A DNA stretch of 64,000 bases from Pseudeuparius sepicola. Its lineage: Eukaryota; Arthropoda; Insecta; Coleoptera; Anthribidae. The stretch lies in assembly GCA_963920635.1 (NCBI GenBank), contig OY987303.1, positions 19,012,175-19,076,174 on the forward strand, in the 5' to 3' direction. The stretch's first letter is position 1. Each line of letters starts with the position of its first letter. This document shows positions 8,114 to 19,460 of this stretch, in pieces. The position numbers were made by a program, and so were the translations under genes. The notes under the pieces were generated by a model that was not told the DNA's origin, did no database searches, and saw only the letters and a list, made by a program, of their open reading frames with translations.

Positions 8114-11100
8114 ATGACTATTATAGTATTTTTGATAGATACATCGGCCTCTATGTTTCAACGGTGAGCGATAGGTATTAAACAATATGTAAAATTTTAT
8201 TAACGATTAACTTTTTAGGACTTATATTGGTGGCCGGACGACTCTCTTAGATGTTGCCAAGTCTGCTGTTGAAACTTTTGTAAAAATTAGACAACGTAGC
8301 ATGGAAAGTCGCATTGATCGATACATGTTGCTAACTTTTGAGGAAAGCCCGAATAATATTAAAGCAGGTAAATATAAATCTTATAAATTCCATAAAACAT
8401 CATAAATTATACATTGATTTTTTAAGGCTGGAAAGAAAATCTTACTACTTTCATGAACGAACTAAAAAACCTTCAGTGTTATTCAATGACCACCATGGGC
8501 GTAGCAGTGAAGCAAGCATTTGACATTTTAAACATCAATCGGATGACCTCCGGAATTGACATGTATGGGCAAGGACGTTACCCCTTTTATTTAGAAACTG
8601 CAGTGATCGTCTTGATAACAGATGGTGGAAAGCTAACCACAATCAACGGCGTGCAAGAAGAATTCAATTTACCAATGAACTCGCCAATACCGGGCTCCGA
8701 AATGACCCGCGAACCCTTCCGGTGGGATCAAAGATTATTTGCGTTAGTTTTGAGGTTATCTGGTACGCCGGCCGTTGAACGGGATACGGGGTTAGTGCCG
8801 AGTGACAGTAGTCCTATAGACGCGATGTGTGAAGTTACGGGAGGCAGATCATATTGCATTACGTCCCATAGGATGCTCAATCAGTGCATCGATAGTTTAG
8901 TGCAGAAGGTAAGACATAATAATGTAACCTACCTAGTCAGATGAAGGAAACTACCCTTTATGATGATAGAAATTAAGCAATATTAAAATTTGGAATTTGA
9001 TTTTGAGTTGCTACTGTTCCTTGGATGGCCCCGCCAGAATTCGTTTAGAATTGAGGAGTGGATGTGCATAATAAAACAAGTTCTCAAATGTACTGGAACT
9101 GTGTGAAAATATCTGATATCTGACCGCATACAAGTGTTTCATTAGAAGATTATTGGGATGGAAGTGACATTTTGATTTCAAATTTTGAGGGATCATATAG
9201 GAGGTTAGGAACTCTATTTTCAAAATATTTTCAAGATGGTAGCACTTCCGGAAAAACCGGAAGTGAGTACTAACTTTGTTATTTTAAATGGAACACCCTA
9301 TATATTATTACATTTTTGAACTCTCTATAAAATTCTCACTTTTATGATTTTTTTGACAGATGATTTGTCGCATTTAACTAGCTGTAAGTTTTAACTACGA
9401 TTAATTAAAGGAAGTGGTTATTTATACGTCCGACGTATATAAAAGTCGGTATACGTCTTGCGCTCTCATTGGCCAGTTAAGTCACGTGACTTTTTTGGAC
9501 ATACATTTAACTCCGTACACGTCCGAAGTAAACTTATAAACTTAGATACGTCGGAAGCCGTCGAAAGTGCATTTTTCTCAAGCATCTTTGCAATAAGGAG
9601 CGTATGCCCTCCTTTTTGGGGGATAGGCGCTGCCGTATGAAACAAGAAGTGGAAATCATTAATCATTCGGCGTTGTAACCCACCCCCGATTTTCTTGAAA
9701 TTTTGGCTACCCCCCGATATTCGGCGCCGAATGTCGGGTGTTCTGAAATTGATGGCCAATATTGTCGTTAAAAATTATCGAAAACTCGATTTTTTCAAAT
9801 GGAAACCCCCATTTTTTATTTGTTCATTGCATTCCTCTTAAAAAATGGTGCTAAAACGTAAATACCCTTAAATTATCTGCAATTGATGGTTCTCGCGTTA
9901 TTTCATAAAAACTCATATTTCTTCTCATTGCTCCGAAATTTGTTCTTACTCGGTCGTAGGGTGCCATGGAAAACAAATGCATTTATTTAGTTGTCATACA
10001 ACAACAAATACATTGATATTAGTCGTTGCGAGTGTATACCCCGATTACTGTAAGAAGTCCCGATTTTGTCAGATGACATTCTCCACAAAATCCCTAGGAA
10101 TTTTCTGTTAACCATGGGTATAACATTGATATATGCGTCGCAACCAGTTAATGACGTCACTCATTGATTATGTTGTGAAAAGTTACCCAAGTGATACGAA
10201 AAAAAGAACATAATAAAATAAAAACCCTATTGCAATCACGATTATACTACTACAAATAAAAATAACTGTGACTAGAACTCATTTTAGTAACAATTTCAAA
10301 CGTCATGGAATCACTTTAATTTTGGTATTTTGGTAAAATCGGCTACTTGCGCCAGCATCTATGGTGCGTACTCAGGCAAATTTTATTTCCGTTTTCCGTG
10401 TTGTGAAAGTAAAAACCTATACATATTTTGTGGTTCAAAAGGGATCAAACTTTGGGCAGTGGAAATATTCGCGGGTTTTGTACGTTTCGTGAGTTTTACC
10501 GTTATCTGTGTTGTTCTTGTTCGTTAGTTATTAGTGGTCATTCATTATGCAAATGGGCTCGTTACTGACCCGAAGTTTTGACCCGGTTGAATTTTTTTGC
10601 TCCATCGATGCCAACTTAGGATCTCGAAATTACCAATTGACAGTGCCAGTAAGGACTTCTTATAATAATTTTACTATAATGCTGGTAATTATTATCCAAA
10701 TCAAGATGTTTTAAACATGTTTTATACGTATGGCGAGTGCAATAAAATTTTGGTAATAACTTTTAATGAGAGATATTCTCATCTTCCACCGCTGACGAAA
10801 TCAATATTTCGCAAAATGGAAGCAAATTTTGTTTCTCATGGTCAAATGGAAACAAAAAGAACAAAACATAAACTAGTGTCAGGAAATGAGGACAATCCAA
10901 AGTTATCTGACTTTGGGACAATCAGATTAATGTTTTGGCATATTTTCACGCAGAGCCCAGAAATTCTATTAGAGGTGCAGAACGTGCATTATAAATTACA
11001 TATTCTTCTACGCAAAAAATTTTGAAAAATGCTGGAATGCAATTATACATAAATTTCGAAACGTAAACGTTCAAGCTTTGTACCATGGCGACCACGAACG

Positions 11101-14100
11101 AAGAATAATTTTTTGTCGCTGTGTGTTTTCCATGGCATCCTACGACCGAGAAAGAACAAATTTCAGAGCAATGTGAAGAAATATGAGTTTTTATGAAATA
11201 ACTCGAGAACCATCAATTGCAGATAATTTAAGAGTATTTACGTTTTAGCACCATTTTTTAAGAGGAATGCAATGAACAAATAAAAAATGGGGATTTCCAT
11301 ATAAAAAAATGGAATTTTCGCATATTTTTAATGACAACATTGGACATCAATTCCTGAACACCCTGTACAATATTTTAAAGTTTTATCTTCAGATTCGCGT
11401 GACCCTTCATATTGAGTATCAATGTGCAAAATATTAGTTTTTTAATCAATCGTAGTTAAAACTTACAGCTAGTTAAATGCGCTAAGTCGTCTGTCAAAAA
11501 AATCATAAAAGTGAGAATATCTTTAAAACGGTTAGAGATAATGACACATATGTACTTATGAAGTTGACTTAGAATTTTATAAAGAGTTCAAAAATGTAAT
11601 AATATATAGGGTGTTCCATTTAAAATAACAAACTTAGTACTCACTTCCGGTTTTTCCGGAAATGCCACCATCTTGAAAATATTTTGAAAATAGAGTTCAT
11701 AACCTCTTATATGATCCCTCAAAATTTGAAATCAAAATTTCATTTTTTGAAATCAAAATTTCATTTCCATCCATCATTCATCAATAATCTTCTAAGAAAC
11801 ACTTATAATATATAGTAGTAGTAGTATTATAGTATATCTACCCTTTTTTTATGAAGTGACAATCCTCTGTTATTTGCTTAATTTTTCGGGAAATTCTTTA
11901 AGTTGGAGTTTTGTTGTGTGTTTTAATAGCCTGGAAGCTTGGAGTGGAATGGTTGCTAAATACACTACCACAAAACAATAATTATTCCACTCCAAATTAT
12001 TGAAATCAATTACATACATATAACATATGTATAACACAAAACGACTGCCAATGAAATCACTACTTCCACATCACTTCTTTTTGAATTCATTTATGTTTTC
12101 AATATTTAACCACAAATCCTAAAACAATAAGATAGGAACCGACACATTGACACTTTTTTGGGCTTTCATCCACCCTGGACCAGACCTGAGCTTGACATCA
12201 TAATTTCATTGTTGTTTGCAGTCTGGAGTGGCGCTAGTATATGATGGGTTATGAGTTATAAGGGGGTATTCTGTGGTTATACGGGGTGAGTTTTTTTCGA
12301 TGACCACTATGGGGATCTCGGAAACTAGCAGGGCTAGAACAAAGGTTAAATGGGGAAAGAATTGCAGTTTTGAATGCTCAATCTAATGCCCCTTCTGGAT
12401 TTTTAAGAAGTTCATGGCTCACTAGATATTTTGAAAAGAGTGATTTTTGCTATTTCATCAGATCTCTGTAACTCCGTTATTTCTGATTATACAGAAAAAC
12501 TGTAGAAACAAAAATTGTAGATAATTTTGGGCTTAATAAGATAATCTAATCCAATTTTTTGAGCTTTTTAAAGATATAGTACTCGGCATAGTTATTATAA
12601 AAAATAAAAGAGCGATGGCTAATTTTCTGATTTTTTAAATTTGTTTAAAAAAATTGATATTTATGGGAGGTCATTGACCAATTGACCTTTAATAAAAGCC
12701 GCAACTGAGGTTTGTTTGTAATAACATGAAATTGCAAGTACATGTACATGAAGGAAATTGTATGCAAAGATCATTTTTCGTATTTGGCAAAAATAACAAA
12801 CCAAAAATTTCTTTATGGATTAACAGTCTGTCAGATGTGTGATGTGTACAAGATTGATTCTGGTAATTAATAAGGGGTAAGGGATGGTAATTACAATTGT
12901 TTTGTCTTTATTACCATTTGTGGCTACGGCCGACTTTGCCCCATAGAACTTGGGATAGTATTCGCTGGGAAAACCCCAGAAAACCATATTAATCCAAATC
13001 CAGTAAACCCAGTGAGTGTGGGACAATTTAGTAAATCACACAAGTTACTACTTGTGACTATTAAGGCGCAATCTTGGGCGCAATACTGTGAATCTACATT
13101 TTGTCCAGTGCTCTGGGCCATCAGTGTTGTTTTTCTATATAAAGACATGTATACATATGCTCTTGCCCCGAGTTAAACCAAGGTCAATCGAAGGCTGAAT
13201 AACATGCATTTCAAACGGTTTGCGATGCTACAAATGTCACCACCATTGGAGAGTTCATAAAACTCAAACAAATGACAGTTATTGTATAACACTGTGGAAA
13301 ATGAGAAGCATAAGCTATAATGCTCACCTTGATTTCATTTTAGTGATACTGGGTTTTCCTATGATTGAGGTGACAAGTAATCTAAATCTACTATTAAAGT
13401 GAACGTTGATATATTCCAGGATTTTGGGAAAACATTAATAATATGAATTTTTGTATAGGTTCAAAATGGGGTGGTTATAAACTTTGAAAAAATTGGCCCA
13501 GACCCATCTCCTCCTCTAATAGACAAAGAGGAAGGTGAGAAAGACGCAAAAGAAGAAGAATTTAATGATTCGGTACCGAATATTACACAAAATTGGCACA
13601 ACTGCCGGAAAATGATTTACGTTCCTAAAAATAAAGCTTATTACGTTGGTATGCATTTTCCGTATTACAGTGGTTATAAAAAATCTTGAAATAATATTTT
13701 TATAGGATTTTGGCCAATTCCTGAGTCTTTTTGGCCAGAAGTGACAGCTTCCGTTTTAGCACCGAGATCGGCACATCCCAATGTTAAATTTATATGTACA
13801 AATTCTGAACCGTTGGTAATAGAAAATTTGCCATTCGACAAATATGAATTGGAGCCATCACCCCTTACACAGTACATTTTGTCCAGAAAACAACCAAAAA
13901 CTTGCTGGCAAGTAAGTGCAAATTTTGGAAACTTATGAGATAATATTTCTGAATAGAATATTTTTAAAGTGTAATTTTTTAGGTTTTTGTTGCTAACAGT
14001 TATAAAAATTCTGAAGTAGGGCATCCATTCGGGTATCTGAAAGCAAGCACTAATTTAAGTTGTGTAAATTTATTTGTAATGCCATATAATTATCCTGTTT

Positions 14101-16087
14101 TGCTTCCACTTTTAGATGAACTGTTTAAGGTAACATCTTATAATATAGTAGTAGTAGTATTAGTAGCGCAGTAATTCATGAAGCATCCTTAATCTAATAT
14201 TTTTCTAGATACACAGGTGGAAGCCAACTAATGACTGGCGAACTTCGTTTCAAAATTACATTCGTACTTTACCAGCTTATTACGCAGGTCCATTGAGGAA
14301 AGCTCTTACACGGATGGGTACACCTGTCGCATTAGCTCAAACATTAATACCAGAAAACTCTGAGAACTGCCTAAGTTTCTCGGTTTCGAATTATTTGAAA
14401 CGACTCAAAAACCAAGCAAAAGTCGACCATGACAAACTTTGTAGCGAAATCATTCAAAGACAAGCACATGTACGTTATCATTTTTAATTTTGAATGTTTA
14501 CCAATGTTTTCCCATTTTCTTAGGTCAACAGTGTTAAAACGAACTATAACAGTCCAGAACAGATACGAGTACTGCCTAAAGTGACCCTTAAAAAGGAACT
14601 CATAAGCCACCCACTGTTACAAGACAAATTTCAGTCACAACGGGACCAAATCATGGAACACGGCAACATTTTTGCCACGACTTTGGATAAGGAACGGCAA
14701 ACCGTTAGTTTTAAGAATCCGTTTGACATACCGAGGAACAGGCTCATCCAACAGGCATGTAATATAACCAAGATGTATCTGTCGGCATCAAAAAGTTATT
14801 TTAGTACTCTGATTTTGACAGCTTATCTGTCAAGTGTTATTTTCTTTTCTAAAAAGCATAAACTTTTGTGTGATTTCAAGGTTGTGAGGATGCGCAACAA
14901 CTTTTTACAACCTGACTGGATATCTCAGGACCAGGACAGTGCCCACTCGCTGCCGATATCCCAAATGGGCAATTATCAGGAGTACCTAAAGAAGCAAACT
15001 CCGCAACTTCGCGAGATAGAGTCCGCCCCAGTGCGTCAACACATGTTCGGCAATCCATTTAAGATCGACAAGCGCATGATGGTGGACGAGGCCGACATAG
15101 ACTTGGTGGGATCGTCGTCGCCCGGGACCAATCGAAACAATAAAAGACCAAACCCGAACACCGACAATGGCAGTCGCTTGCCGCCGAAACGGAAACCGGG
15201 GCCGCTGCCAAAGAATTTTAGCATCAGAAGGCCGAGTTTGAGCGAACCGAAGCCTCCGCAAAGTCCGCAGGTGTCGCCACAACCTTCGCCCATACCTTGG
15301 TAAGATAATTTCGGGGATTTGTTATTTTGTCCAACATTGCTCGACTCGTTTTTAGGTTGCACCAGGTTGATATGGACGAACCTCCAATACTAGTTAACGG
15401 TTTAGGTAATCCAGCGCCAATTGAACGACCGGGTCCAAGGTCACCATCGCCACCTCTAGAAGAGCCTTCGTATAATGTTAGTGAGGTTAATTTTGCGCCG
15501 CGGAGTGTTTCTACTAATATTAATTCGAATTATTCGTCAACGCCGAGTGTTGAATTGAATACGAATTTGTTGGACACATTTTCGACAATATCGGTATTGG
15601 ACAACAGGCAGATATCTCAAATACTTAAAGAGGCGAATATGAACGTCAACTATAATAGTCAGTCGTCAATTTCGAATAATAAAGAAAAACATATTAAAGA
15701 GAAAGAAAAAGAGGTTGTGGAGCCAAAACCAAAGGTAAGTGACAGCTGTCTGAAATTTATTTTATTTTGTGACATTTGTTGACAATTTTGTATAGGTTAT
15801 TTTATTAAAAATATTGATTTTAGGTGCCACAACCTGTGGAGGTTGATAAAGAAGAACTCGAAGCTCAAAATTTCGAGATAAGAAAAAATTTGAACCGTTT
15901 GGTGCGAAAGCCAGGTAAGAACTTCACAGAACTGATTGAAAGTGTGAAAACGTTGAAAGGTGACATAGATATGCAAGTGGACATTGTTAAATTAGTGATA
16001 AAAGAATCGTTGAAATTTAAAAGGCAGCATTTAGCGGTTTTGTTGGAGGAACATATTCAGATGTTGACGAGTGTTGAAAATAAATAG
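8114..16087 (+). CDS. IntS6: Integrator complex subunit 6 (INTS6/DICE1)
   Basis: Eleven exons: 8114-8163, 8219-8367, 8427-8908, 13459-13648, 13706-13911, 13983-14129, 14209-14469, 14524-14754, 14881-15299, 15356-15734 and 15824-16087. They join to 925 residues (human 887). The N-terminal von Willebrand A domain opens MTIIVFLIDTSASM with an intact DxSxS metal site, followed by GQGRYPF and REPFRWDQRLFALVLRL. Later conserved blocks are LPFDKYELEPSPLTQ, GHPFGYLKAST, VMPYNYPVLLPLLDELFK and SLPISQMGNYQEYLK. After a proline-rich, poorly conserved linker, the C-terminal INTS6 domain spans the last exon (VRKPGKNF to the end). The subunit works in the nuclear Integrator complex that cleaves snRNA 3' ends and attenuates paused RNA polymerase II, and it helps bring in PP2A. 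Intron 8 (14755-14880) must use a GC donor. A polyadenylation signal is at 16089-16094. Confidence 0.93.
9133..11807. mobile_element. Long-inverted-repeat transposon filling IntS6 intron 3
   Basis: The region from about 9133 (AAGTGTTTCATTAGAAG) to 9960 reappears inverted from about 11807 back to 11100. Shared pieces include GATCATATA, the CACTTCCGG/CCGGAAGTG block beside GGAACACCCTATATATT, TGACAGATGA, GCATTTAACTAGCTGTAAG and TTGTTCATTGCATTCCTCTT. Arms are therefore several hundred bases, and each is broken by unique sequence (for example 9430-9760 in the left arm). The centre, 9970-11040, has no recognisable transposase. It is probably a foldback-type non-autonomous DNA element. It accounts for most of the 4,550-bp intron 8909-13458. 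Confidence 0.65.
12172..12850. repeat. Diverged relative of the nested element at 6455-7332
   Basis: Similarity to the 6455 element is seen at the left end (CTGGACCAGACC, then TCATTGTTGTTTGCAG and GGCGCTA), in the AGGGGGTATTCTGTGGTTAT block, and at TTTGTTTGTAATAACATGAA near 12712. The right terminal repeat is not recognisable, so the copy is probably truncated. The rest of the intron to 13458 shows no gene. Confidence 0.5.
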
Positions 16088-16383
16088 TAATAAAATAAAG
16101 TAATAGGTTTAAGGCATAGAGATATGTGTTTAAATCGGGATTATTGGTCAAACATAAATTATATTTTTTACAGTCTAGGAGTATCGCTAAAATAAAATTA
16201 ATGATCAATATCCTTGTAAATATGTTGAAGAATTGATATGTGTCAGACTGTCAGATAGGTATTTTTAATACTGTCTTTTTGTAAGTATACACAACTTTTT
16301 AAATGTAAATGAACTAATTACTATATTTATTATTAAACACATCAAGTAATGTGGAAAGTCGAATTTTGCTTTAGTCTTTCATT

Positions 16384-17037
16384 GTAGTACAGTAAATCTA
16401 GATTACATTTATATGTGAAACTTTAGTTTAATTCCCTGACTATGATGACCAATCGAAAGGGAAAAATCTCCAAAATAATATTCTAAAGAGGTACCCTCTC
16501 ACTAGTGACCAGAAATTAATTAAAAACTACTAATTATTTGTGCAACAAATGTCAATTATTGCAGATATGAGTGACTTCATGAAAACAATCTTAAGAACTG
16601 GATGTAGCCTGGGTAAAGACATGCCTACGAAGGTGCCATTTATTTCATCGTAGGTTCAAATCTCACACGAGATGCATTTTCTTTTAATTATCAACAAAAA
16701 TCAGACTTTATTGTTTACTATGGTAAAATAAAATAAAACAATAAAATCTGTATTTCTGTTAATGATTAAAAAAGGAAAGAAAATGCATCATGTAGGATTT
16801 GAACCTACAATGAAATAAATGATGCTTTCATCAGCGCTTTTACCCGTTAGGCTAAATCTACTTCTGAAGATTGTTTTCATGAAGTCACTCATATTTGCAA
16901 CTGACATTTAATGCACAAATAATTGTAGTTTTTAATTAATTTCTGGTCATTTTTGAGAGGGTACCACCTCTTTAGAATATAGATAAATCATGCCCAGGGA
17001 ATTAAACTAGAGAATAAATTCTAAAATGACTGTACTA
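16384..17037. mobile_element. Foldback element with tRNA-like arms
   Basis: Two arms of about 270 bases in opposite orientation (16384-16690 and 16755-17037) share TTTAGTTTAATTCCC, ATTCTAAAGAGG, ACCAGAAATTAATT and CATGAAAACAATCTT, with imperfect TAGTACAGT tips. Each arm carries a tRNA-like module. It has an A-box-like GTAGCCTGGG (right arm, inverted: TTAGCCTAACGGG) and an excellent B box GGTTCAAATC inside a T-stem-like CTACA/TGTAG hairpin. The modules lack matching acceptor stems, so they are not functional tRNA genes. A SINE head carried in a palindromic element is the likely origin. Confidence 0.6.
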
Positions 17038-17329
17038 TTTGGTTTGGTAAAAGATAACTATTTCGCATGTTACCCCTGATGTTACATATTATCAAACCCA
17101 AGCTGTTTGAATAAATATGAAAAATACACTAATGTAAATTTTGATGACAATCATATTGTCATCTGTCAGATTTGACAGTTAATATTTCTCTTCCCCATTT
17201 GTCTAGTTAGAATCCACATAAGCATCGAGAACATACAGGTTTGCCCTTAACTGACTGCCTTCAAATATAGGGTGATGTTACTCATAAAATTATGGGATCC
17301 GTGTTTTTCCTTTTATACACAGGTCCATA

Positions 17330-17900
17330 TTAAGCCGAGGTCACACGGCGCGTTTCTTGGCGAACTTAAGCCGAGCCGAGCCACTCGCCGAGCGGCGAGC
17401 TACAAGCCCAGTCCGTTCCCACGGCGCGACGGCGCGTCGTTTTGGCGAATGCCAGACTCGTGGGCAGGATCGGCAAGTTTTAAAATTTAACAACCAGTGG
17501 TGCACTACAGCTCTAGCTCCAACATTATTATTACTCAATACTCAATAACTAAGTCGTTTGACCAATCCATTTTTTAAAATTAATAAAAATGATGCAAATA
17601 AATACATACAAGAAGGTGTAACCGGTCTCGAGTCCTAGGCGGTACTGACCATTGCCAACACAGGCCAAGCCAGACCGTGCCGTTGAACGGGATACGCGAG
17701 CCGAGCGCCTCCAGGCTCGCCAATCTTTGACTTGTGCCAGATTTACCGACATCGGATGGGAAAGCCCGAGCCTGGCTGTGCCGAGCCAGGTGTTCCCACG
17801 GCGTGTGGAGCTTTCGGCGTTGACTGAAATCCTCACCCAACACTCTCGGTTTTCGTTTTGGGTTATAAATTGTATGGCTCGGCGCCCTCGGCGGATTTCG
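17330..17900. repeat. GC-rich inserted segment
   Basis: Base composition jumps well above the surrounding AT-rich DNA, in two blocks around 17330-17475 and 17635-17905. GTTCCCACGGCG occurs in both blocks, and GCCGAGCC/GGCTCGCC motifs recur in both orientations. Several reading frames stay open here only because GC-rich DNA has few stops. None resembles a protein. It is probably a foreign or transposon-derived repeat with its two blocks in partial inverted order. Confidence 0.4.
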
Positions 17901-18918
17901 CTCAAATTTGTTAGTTTATGTTTATAAAATGGTTGTCTTCTTACATACTGATCAAAACTTGTTACAACTTCTAGGGCAAATGAGCTGGGCAAACTTATTT
18001 TTTATTTTTATGTGATTTTTCTGCAACTTTTGAAATTTTCTCAACCATATCTTGTGCAGAAAGTTACTTTTCTTAATGAAAATATCTGGACGGGCATTAT
18101 TTTTTAAGCTATGGTTTAGTCTTTATCTGCACAGACACAGAAGTTATTTTTCATAAGAACCAAGGTAGATATTAGGACTAACTAAAAAAAATTAACTAAA
18201 AGGATCCCCATACCAACGTGGCGATAATTTTTGGCAAAATAGAATGTTTCGCCACGAAAACTAATTCCAGGGCTAATGTTTCACCAAGAAAGTTTCGCAT
18301 TGGTCTGTGGGATCATAAATTAATGTTAGTTGAGAATGTGGCAAAATAACTTTTTTTTATTAAAATTGAATTGTACCATCAGAGCATTGGTTAAAAAAAA
18401 AACAAATAAGTATAAAACAATACTTATATTTTAATTTATCTCTTATGAAAAGTACAAATATAAGATTATGCTTATAAGTAATAAGCTATATACTTAACTA
18501 CCTAAAATGATGCTTAATGTATTAATTTGAGACGACTTATTATATTAACATTTCATTACGATTATTGGATTATTCTAAATAAAAAATCGTTGCATGTGTT
18601 GCCAGTATGTATTTTTTAGCCTTAACTTCATTTCAAATATCACAAATTGTTTTCAAAAACGTAATTTAATGCTGGACAGTGAGTAATTAATTTATATAGT
18701 AGCAACTTATGCAAAATTTTTTACGTTATGTTGGAATGGATTTTTTTAGCCCATGGACGGATATTAAACATATGCAAGAATAAACTTCTTTATTTGCAAA
18801 AATCAAAAATGTATCAAAACTTTTTGTACCATTGAAATATTTTCATGTACCTTTAATATAAGTTGCGCGTGGGCGATATGTATCGTAGTATATGAGCATA
18901 CACTATGTAGTATATAAT
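17901..18918. other. AT-rich spacer downstream of M6
   Basis: No gene, clear repeat boundary or RNA gene is seen. Part of this region may belong to the 3' UTR of M6, which is transcribed leftwards. Confidence 0.3.
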
Positions 18919-19079
18919 CGTTGACTGATATATTAATAAAGACTGCTCACGGCTGCTATGTCTGACATTTTTGGCTCGCCATGCGCTTTCCGGAGATAAA
19001 ATACAATGCAGAATACATTGTTAGCCATCAGAGCCATCCAGGACATAAAGCTATAGCCGTGAGAAGTCTTTATAATACG
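18919..19079. mobile_element. hAT-like MITE, family A, copy 3, right tip lost
   Basis: Starts CGTTGACTGATATATTAATA and follows copy 2 through GACTGCTCACGGCTG and GCGCTTTCCGGAGATAAAAT to AAGTCTTTATAATACG. The last nine or so bases of the usual right end (TCAGTCAAC) are missing, yet ATATAAT is found immediately on both sides (18912-18918, 19080-19086). It lies between IntS6 and M6, both of which end toward it. Confidence 0.75.
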
Positions 19080-19460
19080 ATATAATTCCTTTAACTAGCA
19101 TATATGGACGTCTAATGTGACAATACATAAGTTGAGATATTCATATACAAATTTCAACACCAACTTTTGGAGAGGACCCCTATCGAAAAGTACCCAGGAA
19201 ATACACGGACCTAACTAATAATGTAAGAAAAAATATGGAAGCCCAAAATCCTGATATTAAACACGAAACTCACGAGACAATAATAATTATTAACATACAT
19301 GTACAGGGTTTTTTTACACCATTGTGCTTCTTACAACATACACTTTCCTTTCCCGTGTTTTTAAGTTTTGTCTCACATTATCTTGGGTGCAATCATTATC
19401 TTTTTGTCATGTTAAATGCTGCCACCTCAAGTCAGGCAGGTGGATTTCCTGGGCCATATC

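Noticed and set aside
10717..11025. 102-codon open frame in IntS6 intron 3
   Set aside because: Lies in the centre of a non-coding inverted-repeat element and resembles no transposase.
16590..16680. Functional tRNA gene
   Set aside because: A B box and part of a D arm are present, but the acceptor stem does not pair and the module belongs to a palindromic repeat.
17341..17992. Several overlapping open frames on both strands
   Set aside because: They exist because the segment is GC-rich and poor in stop codons. None looks like a real protein.
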